From Ciona intestinalis (taxonomy: Eukaryota; Chordata; Ascidiacea; Phlebobranchia; Cionidae): a DNA stretch of 64,000 nucleotides. This document shows positions 1 to 14,900 of the stretch, piece after piece. Position numbers and translations under genes: made by a program. How positions within the stretch are numbered: position 1 is the first letter of the stretch; every line of letters begins with the position of its first letter. Location of the stretch: NCBI RefSeq assembly GCF_000224145.3, contig NC_020173.2:648354-712353 (forward strand), written 5' to 3'. A model generated the notes under the pieces. It saw only the letters and a list, made by a program, of their open reading frames with translations, was not told the origin of the DNA and did no database searches.

Positions 1-2903
1 CAGTTTATTTGATTTACATTCACAATTGCCATATTTCCTTTTATGATATATTGATTTATATAAGACTGCTTGTTGAAGCTGGCTTGAAACTTTTTCCCAG
101 GATAAATTACATTTGTTGTGAAGTCTGCTGTTGGCCAAACATATGCATCAACCATTTGTGATGATGAGATAATGTGTGGATGTATTTCTACTTTACTGCC
201 TTCATGTAAAGTAGACTCACTTGCCCATAGATGTATGCTGGTAATATATGAATGAATGTTACTAATATAATTTATCCTTGCATAAAAGGGCAATGTCAAA
301 TGTTATAACACAGGTGCCCTTTTTCATACACCATATACCCGCTTGCAACTACATATGCAAAACAGCAACAGTATTATTTTTTGCCTTTCTTGCCATTGGT
401 TGACTCATTAGTAGCCACTTGGTTCAAACAATTTCTTTAAGTGTGGTTTTACAAGTGAACTCTTTATGATTGGCAGTATGCGATCTTAAATCCGGTATTG
501 TTGGTTAGCAAGCATTCAAACCACTTGTACCAAGGTGTTGGTATATTTTTTACTTCTCAAGTTCAAACCTTATAACCAACATTTAATTCAACATCCCAAG
601 TGCTAAAAATAAACTATAAAGCTTACTTAAAATAATCCATATCTGCAGACACCAGTTGTGAGCATATTTCATCTGAAGCTCCACATTCAACCATCAGTTT
701 AATATTAACAGGAGAGCCATATCCAAACCATAAGTCTTGTTGCTGTGGTATCACCTATAGCAAATTACAAAAGTGTGGTATAATGGTACAACTCATGTGT
801 AGATAATTTGTAGATTTATTTAATCCTCTGTTTAATATAAAGTAATTAAGTCAGTTACTATCACAATAATATGCAAATGTTAAAGGCTGGAGGTAACAGT
901 AAAATGAAACTAAATAAAACAAAGCTAAATTCATATTTGAAATTATGCTATGCAATTTAATATAAAATATCATATATATTTAATAAATTTAAACAATTCT
1001 TAAAACAAACTTACCTTTACACTGATCAAGTTAAACAGGTTTGGCATGCATTGTATTTTCAATGCCGGTTCAACCACAGCAGGATGTGATGGTATTGCAT
1101 TAAAACCTATTCCAGGTAACATAGCAACAAGTGATATATACATCATTCCACATAATGCTGATGAAGCGTTTGTTTCAATAAATTGAAAGTTTATGGAACC
1201 AGAGACAGAAGATGACAATCGTTTATAACCAGTTTCAAGATTGGTTGTTGTCACTGTAACAAAATATGTTGTATAGGTGTTTCTATGATAACAAAACTCT
1301 AAGAATCACAGCGAGGGAAAGTTTCAAATATTTTGAATCATAAAAATTGAATGTTTTAAAACATATTACTTAATTTATTTTTTTCTAAAAATATCCCAGT
1401 ACCAGTTTTAGATGCAACAGCTGTTTTACTGCTACATGATAGTTTTTAAATCATATGTATTAATTTTTAAAGGCATGTACCTGTCCCAAATGTCAAATTT
1501 ACAGCAACACCATACACGCCATCAAGTACATGGAATGAATTAACAGTTTTGCTCAAAAGAAACTTCATATTTGTCTTGAGTAGATCTGGTAAACTGTGCT
1601 CTGAAACATACTTTGGAATATCAAGCTGTAGCTGTGCTTCAAAATTTAACTTTAAAGAAACTTCGGCAAAACTTGTTGGGAGATAATGAACACAGTTCTC
1701 AGCATCACATGTTGTCATTGCAGCTTTGTCAGTAAGTATTTTCGGGTTAAGGATCTTTAGGGAAGATGATATATTTGAACAGTCAACTGTAATTGGTTGA
1801 GTAACAACATTATTTGAAACTATTATTTCTTCTTGGTTCTCTGATACCTTTACCAGCAAATAAAGGCCCTTTTCACAAAAGGAATCAAACTTTAATAAAG
1901 TTATTGGGTCTGGCATTACAAATGTAGATTGATAATATGCTGAATTTGTACCATCTACTGTTGATAGTGTGGTATCATAAAAATTGATGAATTCATCATT
2001 GATATCAAATCCTTGGTCTTCGGATAAAGCAGCTTGCCATTTAAGGTTGTTAGGATTTAATTTCTGATTCTGGTTGTTTTGGTTTATTATTTTTAACCAT
2101 CCTTCTACTTGAACTTGTTGCAGTGGTGTGAGCATTGATTCTGTATGTCCGATAAATGGTTTGCCAAAGTAGTATTTAAGGCAATTTTAAGTTGAATTCC
2201 CACAAGCTTCAAAATATCATGTGGGCAATTTACATAGAAATCAAGAATTTTAAAACTTGTTAAACTTTGACTGTCAAACAGCACTGGCGTGTTAGCTATC
2301 ACTGATGCAGGGTGAGTCAATAATATTCCAATGGTAAGGTTACCACACATATCACCAGGAACACCTGTCAAATATTTGATTGTCAATAACGATTTTTTGT
2401 ATCTTATTTTGATTTTATAAGTACAGAGCTTCTATAACTAAGTTAACTCAGATATAGAAATTTGTAATTGTTTTGCAATACGAAATTAAAAATATAAAAA
2501 AATTTGCAACTAACAAAAATTTAAATGTGTGTAAAGCTTGCAGAACGGGTTAAGAGTGACCAGGATGAAATCCAGCCTTCTGCTACCTTGATTAATAAAT
2601 ACTTTAACAACTCACCAATGCCTGTTGCGAAGTCGCTTAACATTAAACTTTCTCCATTAGATATTTGTCCTTGAAGTATTGCTCTTTGTGCATCATTTGG
2701 TTGAAGTTGATGAAGAAGTATTTCATTATTTCCATTCAAATCATGGCTGCTTATAATGAAATAGACAATAATAGCATTTGTAAAACTATAAGGCTGAATA
2801 GGTAGGTGTGGTCCGTTGTATTTCACTTCTAAGTAATATGGTTCCAAAAAATTAACCATTTTGACATCTCTTTCATTGGAGAATAAGGTTGAAACATTCA
2901 AAT
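1..2903 (-). CDS. Giant gene, exons 57-62, continuing past the left edge
   Basis: Exons: 2616-2903, an exon ending at about 2364, 1481 to about 2144, 1015-1253, 627-754, and 1-237, which is still open at position 1. The exon at 1015 has CGMMYISLVAML and the one near 2.3 kb has CGNLTIGILL, the same unit type as upstream. The join near 2.14-2.22 kb is unresolved: the upstream exon's frame runs into a stop and the next open frame starts close to a CATACAG acceptor, so a very short intron or a sequence error is likely. All other joins here keep phase. Confidence 0.62.
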
Positions 2904-5900
2904 CTGCAAGTGAAAATGAATAAATTAAAACTGGAATTGTAAAACGAATACCTAGAAGTCAAATACAAAATAATGGTCATATTTACCTAAAAGATTATGT
3001 GTTAGACTTGTGCCCTCCAACAAACTAAATCTTGTAACTTCAAAAGTAGGTATTGCTGGTCTTGTTGTCTTAAAAGTTTCACCAGGTATTATTCCAACTT
3101 TTAAAAACTCAGGTCCACATCTAATAAACAGTGGAACATACAAGAATCGTCCATCCGATTGAGGTAAAACCTCTAATTCAGCTTGAGCGATTACCAGATG
3201 GTGGATTCCTGGATGATTAATAGCTAAGAAACTCGAAGGTGGATATTCAAAAGTTTGTAAAGATGTAAGAGAGAGTTTTGGAAATGCTGAACTTGCGTTT
3301 GTTAACAAATTTGTATGAGGTGAATTAATTGTTAAATTGTCAGGTATGCATGATGCTGTGCTTATAATAAACCGCACTTCAAATTTGAATCTTTCAAAAT
3401 GCTCGTATGATATAAGAGGTATTGATGTTATATGGCGCAAAGTAAATCCAGCACTAGAGATATATGGTTCTGAACACAACAAGTATGTCAGATAAGATTT
3501 ATCAGGCAATAAAGCATCTTTTACTTGGAACTGTATAACCCGTCTGTTGGTAGATGATACAGTGAATGACCACGATAGATAAACCCAACCACACATTCTG
3601 ATGTTATTCGATTCTAACATGGTTTGGAATCTCTGAATAGAATTTACAGAATTTTGTTCAAACAATAGTTTGTTGACATTGTGAAACAAAGAAGTAGATC
3701 CAATGAAAATATCTTTGCAGGATTCGTCCTCACAGCTTGTCTGTGTTAGCTTAAAATGGGCAGTTATGTTGAGAGTATTTGTGCTAGTTGGTCCTGTTAT
3801 GGAGTACAGATCTAACAGATCAGGACTAACTTTATTCTTTTCTATCATTGTGTCTATTTCAACTAAAAATTCATTTTGAAATGCAGGAAATAATGATCTT
3901 GGTAGGTTAGGTAGAGTAAGTCCTATCTGAAGAGGAATAACATGTGCTTTAACAAGGCTATCCTGCAAAGTAGTTGGAACATTGGAGCAATTAAGCTTCT
4001 CAGTAAGCAAGGGGAGCTTAATCACATTGTTTGACATACATTGTTCCAGTGGTAGATCATAGGCATTAGATGTTTTGGCAACTAACATCCAATGGTGAGG
4101 TGACAAGCAGCCAAGGGTTTTAATCTTACCAGAAAATACATAAAAAGTTTGGAAAATTGTAACAACTTGTCCAGGGTATAACTTTGATATGCCTGTCTTG
4201 CATTTATATTCATTACATGTAGGTGATAATGAGAGAACAGCGGTTGAAGCGGTGTTGGTCATATCTTCTGCAACCTTGTACAGATCCAACTGGAGTTGAA
4301 TAAAACTTTCCTTAGGAAGTGATTTGAGAATCGTATTTCCTATATACTGAGCATGGGCAACTGCAGACAGCTCAAGCACACCATTGCTATGTATACGATA
4401 AGAGATATTGCCATATACAAGATTCAAATCAGTAGAGCCAGTTATTAATACTGATGATTCAGCCTGTGAATTACCTCTTCCTAGACTTGATGAAATTGAT
4501 GCAGATAATTTGTGCATGCCATGTAGTTTACAGTTGTCACTGGAGTTTGGCTTCAAATACAATAAACCAGATACAAAGAAATAACCTCCATACAATGTAC
4601 ACTGTACACCATTGTAGCAACTGTATGATTCCATTTCATCTGAGCGCTGCATTACAACATTGGTGATTATGTTCTTGATGATTAGACTGTTTGAGGTTTG
4701 TAATGTAAAAGTGCTGTTGGTTATATTTGAAGCACTAAGTGATGTTTCTTTCGGTGAATGGAAATGAATCATAGCTTGATATTCAACTTGAGGTACAGCC
4801 AGTGAGCTGATACTAAGAACGTTATTTCGAAATAACAAGGAATCTACTGTCATTTTTGCTTCACATGTGCATGAAAAACCAACCCCATGCAAAGGCTCTG
4901 AACACTTCATGCTGGAGAATTGTAAACCAACATACAGAGCAACACAGAAATATCTTGAAGTTAAACACGATGGGCATTCTGATGAAGAAACATTTATTTT
5001 AAGATGACCAACTGTAAGAAGATCCCCATATTCAAACCAAGGATGTATGTTAGCAAGTTCCTGAACCGGAAGAAATGTTTTTTTTGTTATTGCAATGCCA
5101 TTAATGCTACCATTGAGTTTCGTAGGAGAAGCAAAGAGCTGAAATGAAATGTTGTTGTCACTAAATGAAAAAGACTGCCCCAAGTTTAGAAAAGAAATAT
5201 TCAGCAATACTTCCGAACTTGAGTTGCGTAAGTTGTATGATAAAGGCTGCCATGAAAATGAATCATTCATCAAGATGATAGAATGTTTACAGAATTTTAA
5301 AATCCCATGTTCCTTTGGTAATGTTGACTTCGTAAGACAAAAAGTGCCAGAATTTGTGAAATTACCACAATTGTGATGTGTTTGGGTTGGCACTGGATAA
5401 AGAGAAGTATCTGTTTTAACTGGAATGCACAAGCTTTGATTTAGGACGATATCCTCGCTGTTTAGGACTAAATTCACTGGTACAAGGCATATCTGTTTCA
5501 CTGTCTGACAAATGCTTCGGGTAATATTGAAACTTGCTAGAACATGAAACTGTTTTGAAGAGTTAGAATGTTCTACATGATTGTTGTGCAAGCGAATATC
5601 TGAGTTTGGGAGCAAATTGTAAGAGCATTCAAGTTGATTCACTTTGCTGATATGATGACAAGCCAGGCTGTAAGGAACATAATTAGGTAAAGGTTTTAAG
5701 GGTTTAACTCAAAAAGTTCCTACCTTGTCCGGTTTAGAGTAAAGTGGGCATTGGAGACAATTATAGCAGTTTTAGAGCGAAAGTGGCTGAATTTTGGAAA
5801 AGCCGATACATCTGAATACTGATTTTCTACATTGACTGTCAGTGAGACCTTAGATTCCAACTAATAAATAAGCAACGTGTCAAAAAAAGTTAAAATATTT

Positions 5901-8900
5901 TTATAACAATTTTACCTCTGGATAAATTACTTGAGTTTCTTTTGATCCGGAAATGTTATATTTTAAGATGTTAGACTGTGGGCAGGGGAAATAAAGTTTA
6001 AAGGAGGCTGTGTTGTCTGAATTATTGTATGTGTCCAGCTCATTGCCGAGAACTTGAATATTTGGAAGTATTACCACTGTCACATATACAAAGCTACCAC
6101 ACATTGATTGCCGATTGTCAATGTAATCCTGAAAATATGTTAATGGTTTGTGTTTAAGTTCTTAAATACATTGATACATATTTAGAGAATTGTACAAGCT
6201 ATTTACATGTACAATGGTGGACATCCAGTATATACAAAATATTTTTACAAAAAAAACATTAATTCGTAGAGGCACAGTATATAAATTTCCCCTCCCCTTC
6301 AAAGAATTGGAATTTGTGTAACACTACATGCAAAAAAAATTTACTAAAATACGAAAGAAATACTAAATAACCAAAAGTAGTATATATCGGTAGAGAAAAT
6401 ATTTGTTACCTTTAGATTAAGGTCTCCATTTAAATTAACATTTTCGCTTGAAGCAAAGCTTTTTTCCTGTGTATACCGATCTTTACGTAGCTCATAATCT
6501 TGCTGAAGGTTTAGCATAACAGGTAGTTGATATATACCTGGTAATATGAAATTGTAATGTTGAGTGAAAATAAAAAGAGTTGGTTTAAGGACGAAAACAG
6601 TCAGAACTAAATGTATATTAAGATAACAAAGCAATCAAATTAGAGTAAAACGTTACATTTTTCTGCAACCCTCTAGAACGATGCTTCGTAAACCTTAAAA
6701 TATTTATCAAAATACTCTTTTTAGAACATTAATTACAGCAAGTTTACATCTATTTAAAAACAAGATTTATTTTAAAATGTAATGTTAAGGTTACAACCAT
6801 TACTAACCTGTAGTAATGAGAGTAGTTTTAGATATTCCAAGATTTGATTTAATTTGTTCAATTAAAGCAGATGAGAGGAAGGGTTTATGGTCAGATGCTA
6901 ACATAACAATGTGAGCATTGTATCCCAACTCATTAAAGTAAACCTGAGATTAAGAACGCTACTTTCTAAAGATATTCAGTGCCATTAATTAAATGAATAA
7001 ATGTAACTTGTTTGATTACTCGCGGTTGGAGAAAAACACAGTGGTAAATGACTTGCCCAAGGACACATACGCTCACAATGATAGCCGCAACGAGCCCTGA
7101 ATTGGTAACTTCTAGGTTAGAAGCGGACACGAAAACTGCCACGGGCAACACAAACCAGTGAATAGTTCATACTGCCAGTAATAATGAAAATTGTCTGACG
7201 CCGTGGCAAAGTGGTTAATGCACTTTAACTTTAACCCACAGGTAATGAATTCAAGGCTCGTCCCTACGATCAATATGGGCGTACGTGTCCTTCGGCAAGA
7301 CATTTACGACGATTGCTCGAACCCAGTGGTCACTAATGGGTTGTCCAAAATCCAAATTATTAGCCATACAAAAATTGTTTAAAAAATTCTCTATAAAGTA
7401 ACATACATTGTAACTAGTAAGCTGGTACGAGGTGTATGAATACCCATGTTATAACGACTGTCGTTTCCGGCCACATGAGGATTACGTAAGTTACATTCTT
7501 TGACTCAAATTCAAATGGATACAGGCAAAGCCTGACTAATTTTAAAAAAAGAAACTTTTTGATAGGATTACAAACCAGCTCGACCATTAAGTACATTTTA
7601 ACAAATTAACTTACATCGTTAGTAAAAATAATCTGAGCACTTAGTGAATATTTTAGATTTATCCAACTTGTTCCATTTGTTTCCATTGAGAAGTGAGTTA
7701 CACGAAGGTCACAAAAACCTATAAATATAACACAACCCATGAAAGGTTAAGATTCTAGTTGATAACCTCTTAAATGTATTTTACCAAGCTCCAATTTAAT
7801 ACATTATCATATCAATGGTTTGTTGCATTTGTTCGAAAATAAGTACGGATGCAAGAAACAAAATAAATGTGATTTCTTTCGATCTAAGATTTTATAATTT
7901 TGGAGAATTATCGTAATAAAAAAGGGACTAGATCAAGTACTACTGAACACTCAGTAAAGAAATAAAGCACATCCAATGGTGTTTTCAAACAAGTTATTTT
8001 TTAAGTTACAAACCTTCACAGATTGCATCATCTAACTTAGGAATTGTGACCAACTTAGAAGTCATGATTCCTTTCCTGTTACTTCTGTTGCGAAATGAAA
8101 CCTTCACTTTGGCATCATTTTGACCACATCTTTCAAACACTTGTTTCTTTGTCAAAGAAAAAGTTGCAGATTTCGTTGCTACAAAATAACAACATGTTAT
8201 TGGGGAATAGTGCCCTTTTTTTAACAATTATGAAAAGGTTGTAAAATTATTAACAAAAAATGCAATGTTAATAATGCAGTTAAAAATAGGAATAGGTATA
8301 TATAATAAAGATACTATATCTTTGTTTTGTCTGTATGGTTACATTGACAAAGTTAAAAATAATTTTCAATAAATAAAATAGCAGAAAGTACAATCAAACA
8401 CAGGTGCTATAACATACTAACAGTTAAAAGAGAAAAAAACATTGGTATATTGGAATAAAAATAACATAAAATTTAGTTTTAACCTTGAAAAGGTCCTTGG
8501 CAGAGACGATACAATTGTGCATAGCAAACATAACCTTCAAGAGCTGCTTCAGTGCTGCTTTGATATAAGATAACTCCACAATTATATATTTCACTATACA
8601 GGTTTGGTTGACCATTATTCCACCCCTCCAATATATTTGCTAAAAGAAAGTTATTTGTGATTTTGTTCATTTATTTAATGTTTTTTTAATCTTGCTTACA
8701 TTGTGTGTAGGTAGATTTTCTTGGTAAAAGAACTTCAGTTCCATCCTGCCAAAGCCAATCACCATATTTCAACACAGAGTCCGTACCTGACATAACATTT
8801 CCACATACTTTATAATATCAGTTGAATGATTGAGTGACTTACCTATCCATATCCTTCTATTAAGTCCATTAATATGAGCATACCATGCAAAAACAGGGAT

Positions 8901-11900
8901 AAAAGCAGGGTCTTTTAAAATGGCAAGTCTGTAGCCAAAGTTTCTGTGATAAAAGACATTTTTAGATTGATAAAATAATTGTGACCACACATGCCCATTT
9001 TCTTACCTGCACAAATCATCAGCATGTTCGTACAATGAATGACTTCGGTCGATATTGTAGTCATAACCATTAGCGTAAAACGAACTTGCTGAATTCACTG
9101 CAAACATGTATTGACAATAATAAATTAACTTTTTGTAAAACTACCACAAAATGTTCTATTCTGTACAAATGATGTTTTATGGTCAGATACATCTATGAGC
9201 ATCAGAAATAAGAATATTTTCTCTAAAAAAAACAAATAACATCAAATTTACTAAAACAATGAATCTGTTTATAACTAACATGTATATTCATTCATTGTCA
9301 AGGGTATTGAATACTGATGGTCAATACACTTTCCATTGTGATATGTGAGACAGAATTCCAACTGAGAAACTATATCCAGTTGAGCTATAGAGGAAGCAGC
9401 GAGTTCACTGTCATTACGGACGATACTAAACCCAACATTGAATGTAAATGAACGATATTCCAAAGAATTTCCTAAAATAAATTGATTTGTTATTTTTAAA
9501 CAGGAGAGGTTCTTTGTTAAAAATTATTTTAAAGGTAGTAAGGGTGCAAATATAGGTAATTAAAAATTTAATATGTAAAAAAGGTCTGGAAAAAATATGT
9601 CTTAGAGTTGAATATGTCTTAGAAAAACAGTCTTCACCTAGATTTGATTTTTAATTAATACTCTAACTTAACTTTAAAGATAAGTTTAGTCTACTCCTTT
9701 GATTACTATACCGAACATTGTATCAATTTCAACGACGAAGAAATGGGTATTAACCACAAGACATCAGTCGATAAAACACGCTATAAATAAATATTATAAA
9801 TAAAAAACTGTGTATTAGAACTACCTGGTTCTCCAGGCACCAAAGCAACTTCTGCAGAATCCAGAGCAAACCAAATCCCATTGGCTGGCTTGGAATCTTT
9901 TACCGAGCACAAGAAATTCCATATTGTTGAGTTAATAACAGTAGTTGCAAAATTATTTTGGGTGATTGTTTCATATTCTGCTGCAGAGTCCCCATGCACA
10001 ACCACAGTTACATAGCCAGGATGTAAGCCACATATTTCAGCTGTAACTGGTACCTAAAATTAATAATAAAAAGTTATAAACTCATAATATGTAACAAATG
10101 GGTTCAATATATAATAAAACAAGTTTAAAGAGAATTTTAACTATTTTAACTTTTAAAAGACTTACAGTAAAGTTTACATTGATATTTTTGACCGCATGCA
10201 CAAAGTGGTCACTGATCAAAATACTTGCATCAACTTGAGACGAAACAGTGGAAAGATACTGGCTGAAATAATAAATGTAATGTTAAGTTAGAAATAAGTT
10301 AATAAGTTGATTTCTACAATGGAGCAAGTAAAAATTCGTTTTTTTCTTGGCATTTGGTAAACTTCAATACATTAGAGCAATACATTCTTGACCAGAAGCT
10401 TGAACACAAGTAGCAGGTATTGTGTCTAGCAGTAGTTTGGTATGAACTCTGGCCAGCACAATGTATCGGTAAGTGCCTAACTGAAAATCTACCATCAAAA
10501 TAAGAAGAATTTACCTGTAAGATAGCGGTCCCACTTCTACAGCAGTTACTGCATTAAATTTAGCGGTGGTGTGCAGAAACAACTTGAATCTGAGCTTTGG
10601 TTTAACCAGCTTAGCATTCTTNNNNNNNNNNNNNNNNNNNNNNNNNNNNNNNNNNNNNNNNNNNNNNNNNNNNNNNNNNNNNNNNNNNNNNNNNNNNNNN
10701 NNNNNNNNNNNNNNNNNNNNNNNNNNNNNNNNNNNNNNNNNNNNNNNNNNNNNNNNNNNNNNNNNNNNNNNNNNNNNNNNNNNNNNNNNNNNNNNNNNNN
10801 NNNNNNNNNNNNNNNNNNNNNNNNNNNNNNNNNNNNNNNNNNNNNNNNNNNNNNNNNNNNNNNNNNNNNNNNNNNNNNNNNNNNNNNNNNNNNNNNNNNN
10901 NNNNNNNNNNNNNNNNNNNNNNNNNNNNNNNNNNNNNNNNNNNNNNNNNNNNNNNNNNNNNNNNNNNNNNNNNNNNNNNNNNNNNNNNNNNNNNNNNNNN
11001 NNNNNNNNNNNNNNNNNNNNNNNNNNNNNNNNNNNNNNNNNNNNNNNNNNNNNNNNNNNNNNNNNNNNNNNNNNNNNNNNNNNNNNNNNNNNNNNNNNNN
11101 NNNNNNNNNNNNNNNNNNNNNTTATGGTCAGATACATCTATGAGCATCAGAAATAAGAATATTTTCTCTAAAAAAAACAAATAACATCAAATTTACTAAA
11201 ACAATGAATCTGTTTATAACTAACATGTATATTCATTCATTGTCAAGGGTATTGAATACTGATGGTCAATACACTTTCCATTGTGATATGTGAGACAGAA
11301 TTCCAACTGAGAAACTATGTCCAGTTGAGCTATAGAGGAAGCAGCGAGTTCACTGTCATTACGGACGATACTAAAACCAACATTGAATGTAAATGAACGA
11401 TATTCCGAAGAATTTCCTAAAATAAATTGATTTTTTATGTTTAAACAGGAGTGGTTCTTTAAAAATTATTTCAAAGGTAGTAAGGGTGCAAATATAGGTA
11501 ATTAAAAATTTAATATGTAAAAAAGGTCTGGAAAAAGTATGTCTTAGAGTTGAATATGTCTTAGAAAAACAGTCTTTACCTAGATTTGATTTTTAATTAA
11601 TACTCTAACTTAACTTTAAAGATAAGTTTAGTCTACTCCTTTGATTACAATAACGAACATTGTATCAATTTCAACAACGAAGAAATGGGTATTAACCACA
11701 AAACATCAGTCGATAAAACACGCTATAAATAAATATATAAATAAAAAACTGTGTATTATAACTACCTGGTTCTCCAGGGACCAAAGCAACTTCTGCAGAA
11801 TCCAGAGCAAACCAAATCCCATTGGCTGGCTTGGAATCTTTACCCGAGCACAAGGAATTCCATATTGTTGAGTTAATAACAGTAGTTGCAAAATTATTTT

Positions 11901-14900
11901 GGGTGATAGTTTCATATTCTGCTGCAGAGTCCCCATGCACAACCACAGTTACATAGCCAGGATGTAAGCCACATATTTCAGCTGTAACTGGTACCTAAAA
12001 TTAATAATAAAAAGTTATAACGTCATAATATATAATAAATGGGTTCTTTATATATTAAAACAAGTTTAAAGAGAATTTTAATTATTTTAACTTTGTTTGA
12101 CAAGACTTACAGTAAAGTTTACATTGATATTTTTGACCGCATGCACAAAGTGGTCACTGATCAAAATACTTGCATCAACTTGAGACGAAACAGTGGAAAG
12201 ATACTGGCTGAAATAATAAATGTAATGTTAAGTTAGAAATAAGTTAATAAGTTGATTTGTACAATGGAGCAGATAAAAATTCGTTTTTTTCTTGGCATTT
12301 GGTAAACTTCAATACATTAGAGCAATACATTCTTGACCAGAAGCTTGAACACAAGTAGCAGGTATTGTGTCTAGCAGTAGTTTGGTATGAACTCTGGCCA
12401 GCACAATGTATCGGTAAGTGCCTAACTGAAAATCTACCATCAAAATAAGAAGAATTTACCTGTAAGATAGCGGTCCCACTTCTACAGCAGTTACTGCATT
12501 AAATTTAGCGGTGGTGTGCAGAAACAACTTGAATCTGAGCTTTGGTTTAACCAGCTTAGCATTCTTTACATTATACACCTTTAAAAAAATAAAAATATCA
12601 GATTTTTTTACACACTATAAATAAAACACTTTTTACTTGAATTGATACATTAAGACTTAATTTGTCAGAGAGGTTTTCCGTAATTTCTTTTGGGATCTGC
12701 CATTCTGTTGCACCAATGCCATAAACATCTTCAGGGCAAAGTAGAAGAACCTGCATTCAATTCAAGTTATGATTTGAACTAAAAATTAGTTTATATATTA
12801 CCGATTTTTTAATGCTGTTGTTTTCCAAATTTTTATCCATTAAACTGCCTGAAGAAGAGACCTGGATATAAAGTTGCATTCTTCCACAATGCTGGTTTAA
12901 AATACTCGACCTAACAAGATGAAAAACAAACTAAAACAGAAATTGTATTTCATTTAAAATAAAACTTAAATTTACAACATTAATTTTTTTAAATATATCG
13001 TGTTTTTGGTACTGTTCTGATCATTGNTCATGGGGTGATTCACTCTGTGTCCACTTANNNNNNNNNNNNNNNNNNNNNNNNNNNNNNNNNNNNNNNNNNN
13101 NNNNNNNNNNNNNNNNNNNNNNNNNNNNNNNNNNNNNNNNNNNNNNNNNNNNNNNNNNNNNNNNNNNNNNNNNNNNNNNNNNNNNNNNNNNNNNNNNNNN
13201 NNNNNNNNNNNNNNNNNNNNNNNNNNNNNNNNNNNNNNNNNNNNNNNNNNNNNNNNNNNNNNNNNNNNNNNNNNNNNNNNNNNNNNNNNNNNNNNNNNNN
13301 NNNNNNNNNNNNNNNNNNNNNNNNNNNNNNNNNNNNNNNNNNNNNNNNNNNNNNNNNNNNNNNNNNNNNNNNNNNNNNNNNNNNNNNNNNNNNNNNNNNN
13401 NNNNNNNNNNNNNNNNNNNNNNNNNNNNNNNNNNNNNNNNNNNNNNNNNNNNNNNNNNNNNNNNNNNNNNNNNNNNNNNNNNNNNNNNNNNNNNNNNNNN
13501 NNNNNNNNNNNNNNNNNNNNNNNNNNNNNNNNNNNNNNNNNNNNNNNNNNNNNNNNNNNNNNNNNNNNNNNNNNNNNNNNNNNNNNNNNNNNNNNNNNNN
13601 NNNNNNNNNNNNNNNNNNNNNNNNNNNNNNNNNNNNNNNNNNNNNNNNNNNNNNNNNNNNNNNNNNNNNNNNNNNNNNNNNNNNNNNNNNNNNNNNNNNN
13701 NNNNNNNNNNNNNNNNNNNNNNNNNNNNNNNNNNNNNNNNNNNNNNNNNNNNNNNNNNNNNNNNNNNNNNNNNNNNNNNNNNNNNNNNNNNNNNNNNNNN
13801 NNNNNNNNNNNNNNNNNNNNNNNNNNNNNNNNNNNNNNNNNNNNNNNNNNNNNNNNNACAAGTAGCAGGTATTTTGTTTAGCAGAAATTTGGTATGACCT
13901 CTGGCCAGCACAATGTATCGGTAAGTGCCTAACTGAAAATCTACCATCAAAATAAGAAGAATTTACCTGTATGATAGTGGTCCCACTTCTACAGCAGTTA
14001 CTGCATTAAATTTAGCGGTGGTGTGTATTAAACAACTTGAATCTGAGCTTTGGTTTAACCAGCTTAGCATTCTTTACATTATACACCTTTCAAAAATAAA
14101 AATATCAGATTTTTTTACACACTATAAATAAAACACTTTATACTTGAATTGATACATTAAGACTTAATTTGTCAGAGAGGTTTTCCGTAATATCTTTTGG
14201 GGTCTGCCATTCTGTTGCACCAATGCCATAAACATCTTCAGGGCAAAGTAGAAGAACCTACATTCAATTCAAGTTATGATTTGAACTAAAAATTAGTTTA
14301 TATATTACCGATTTTTTAATGCTGTTGTTTTCCAAGTTTTTATCCATTAAACTGCCTGAAGAAGAGACCTGGATATAAAGTTGCATTCTTCCACAATGCT
14401 GGTTTAAAATACTCGATCTAACAAGATGAAAAAAAAATTAAAACAGAAATTGTATTTCATTTAAAATAAACCTTAAATTTACAACATTAACTATTTTTAA
14501 ATATATTGTGTTTTTACTTTTTGGTTCTGATCATTGTCGATTACCCTTTATAAAAAAATCATATTTTATAGCTTTGTAATAACACAATATAATTAGAATA
14601 CAGTAAGAATTTTTTTTATATTTCTCTACGATTACATGAATTAATATTATAAGAAAAAACGGAATTAAACTATATAAAAAGACGGAATTCACAGTTGTTT
14701 TACCACTAATACAAAGTACTAACCTGATAACAACAGTGATATCTGCATTGTAAGTATTTAATGTATGGTTGTTTAGTGTACTCGCATACGTAAACTGACT
14801 TCTAGCAATGTTTTGTGAAGGTATTTCACTCAAGTCAATACTAGAAGGATCAGCATCCAACCCATGTAAACCAGAAGTAATTGAAAATTTGATTCCATTA

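Noticed and set aside
5149..5376. Plus-strand frame inside the giant exon
   Set aside because: Lies antisense to a clear 893-residue exon with good splice sites and cysteine-rich coding pattern.
10511..11180. Long frames crossing runs of N (also at 13021-13950, 29155-29909 and 36688-36954)
   Set aside because: They are open only because N has no stop codons. Flanking real sequence is intron, repeat or a short exon end.
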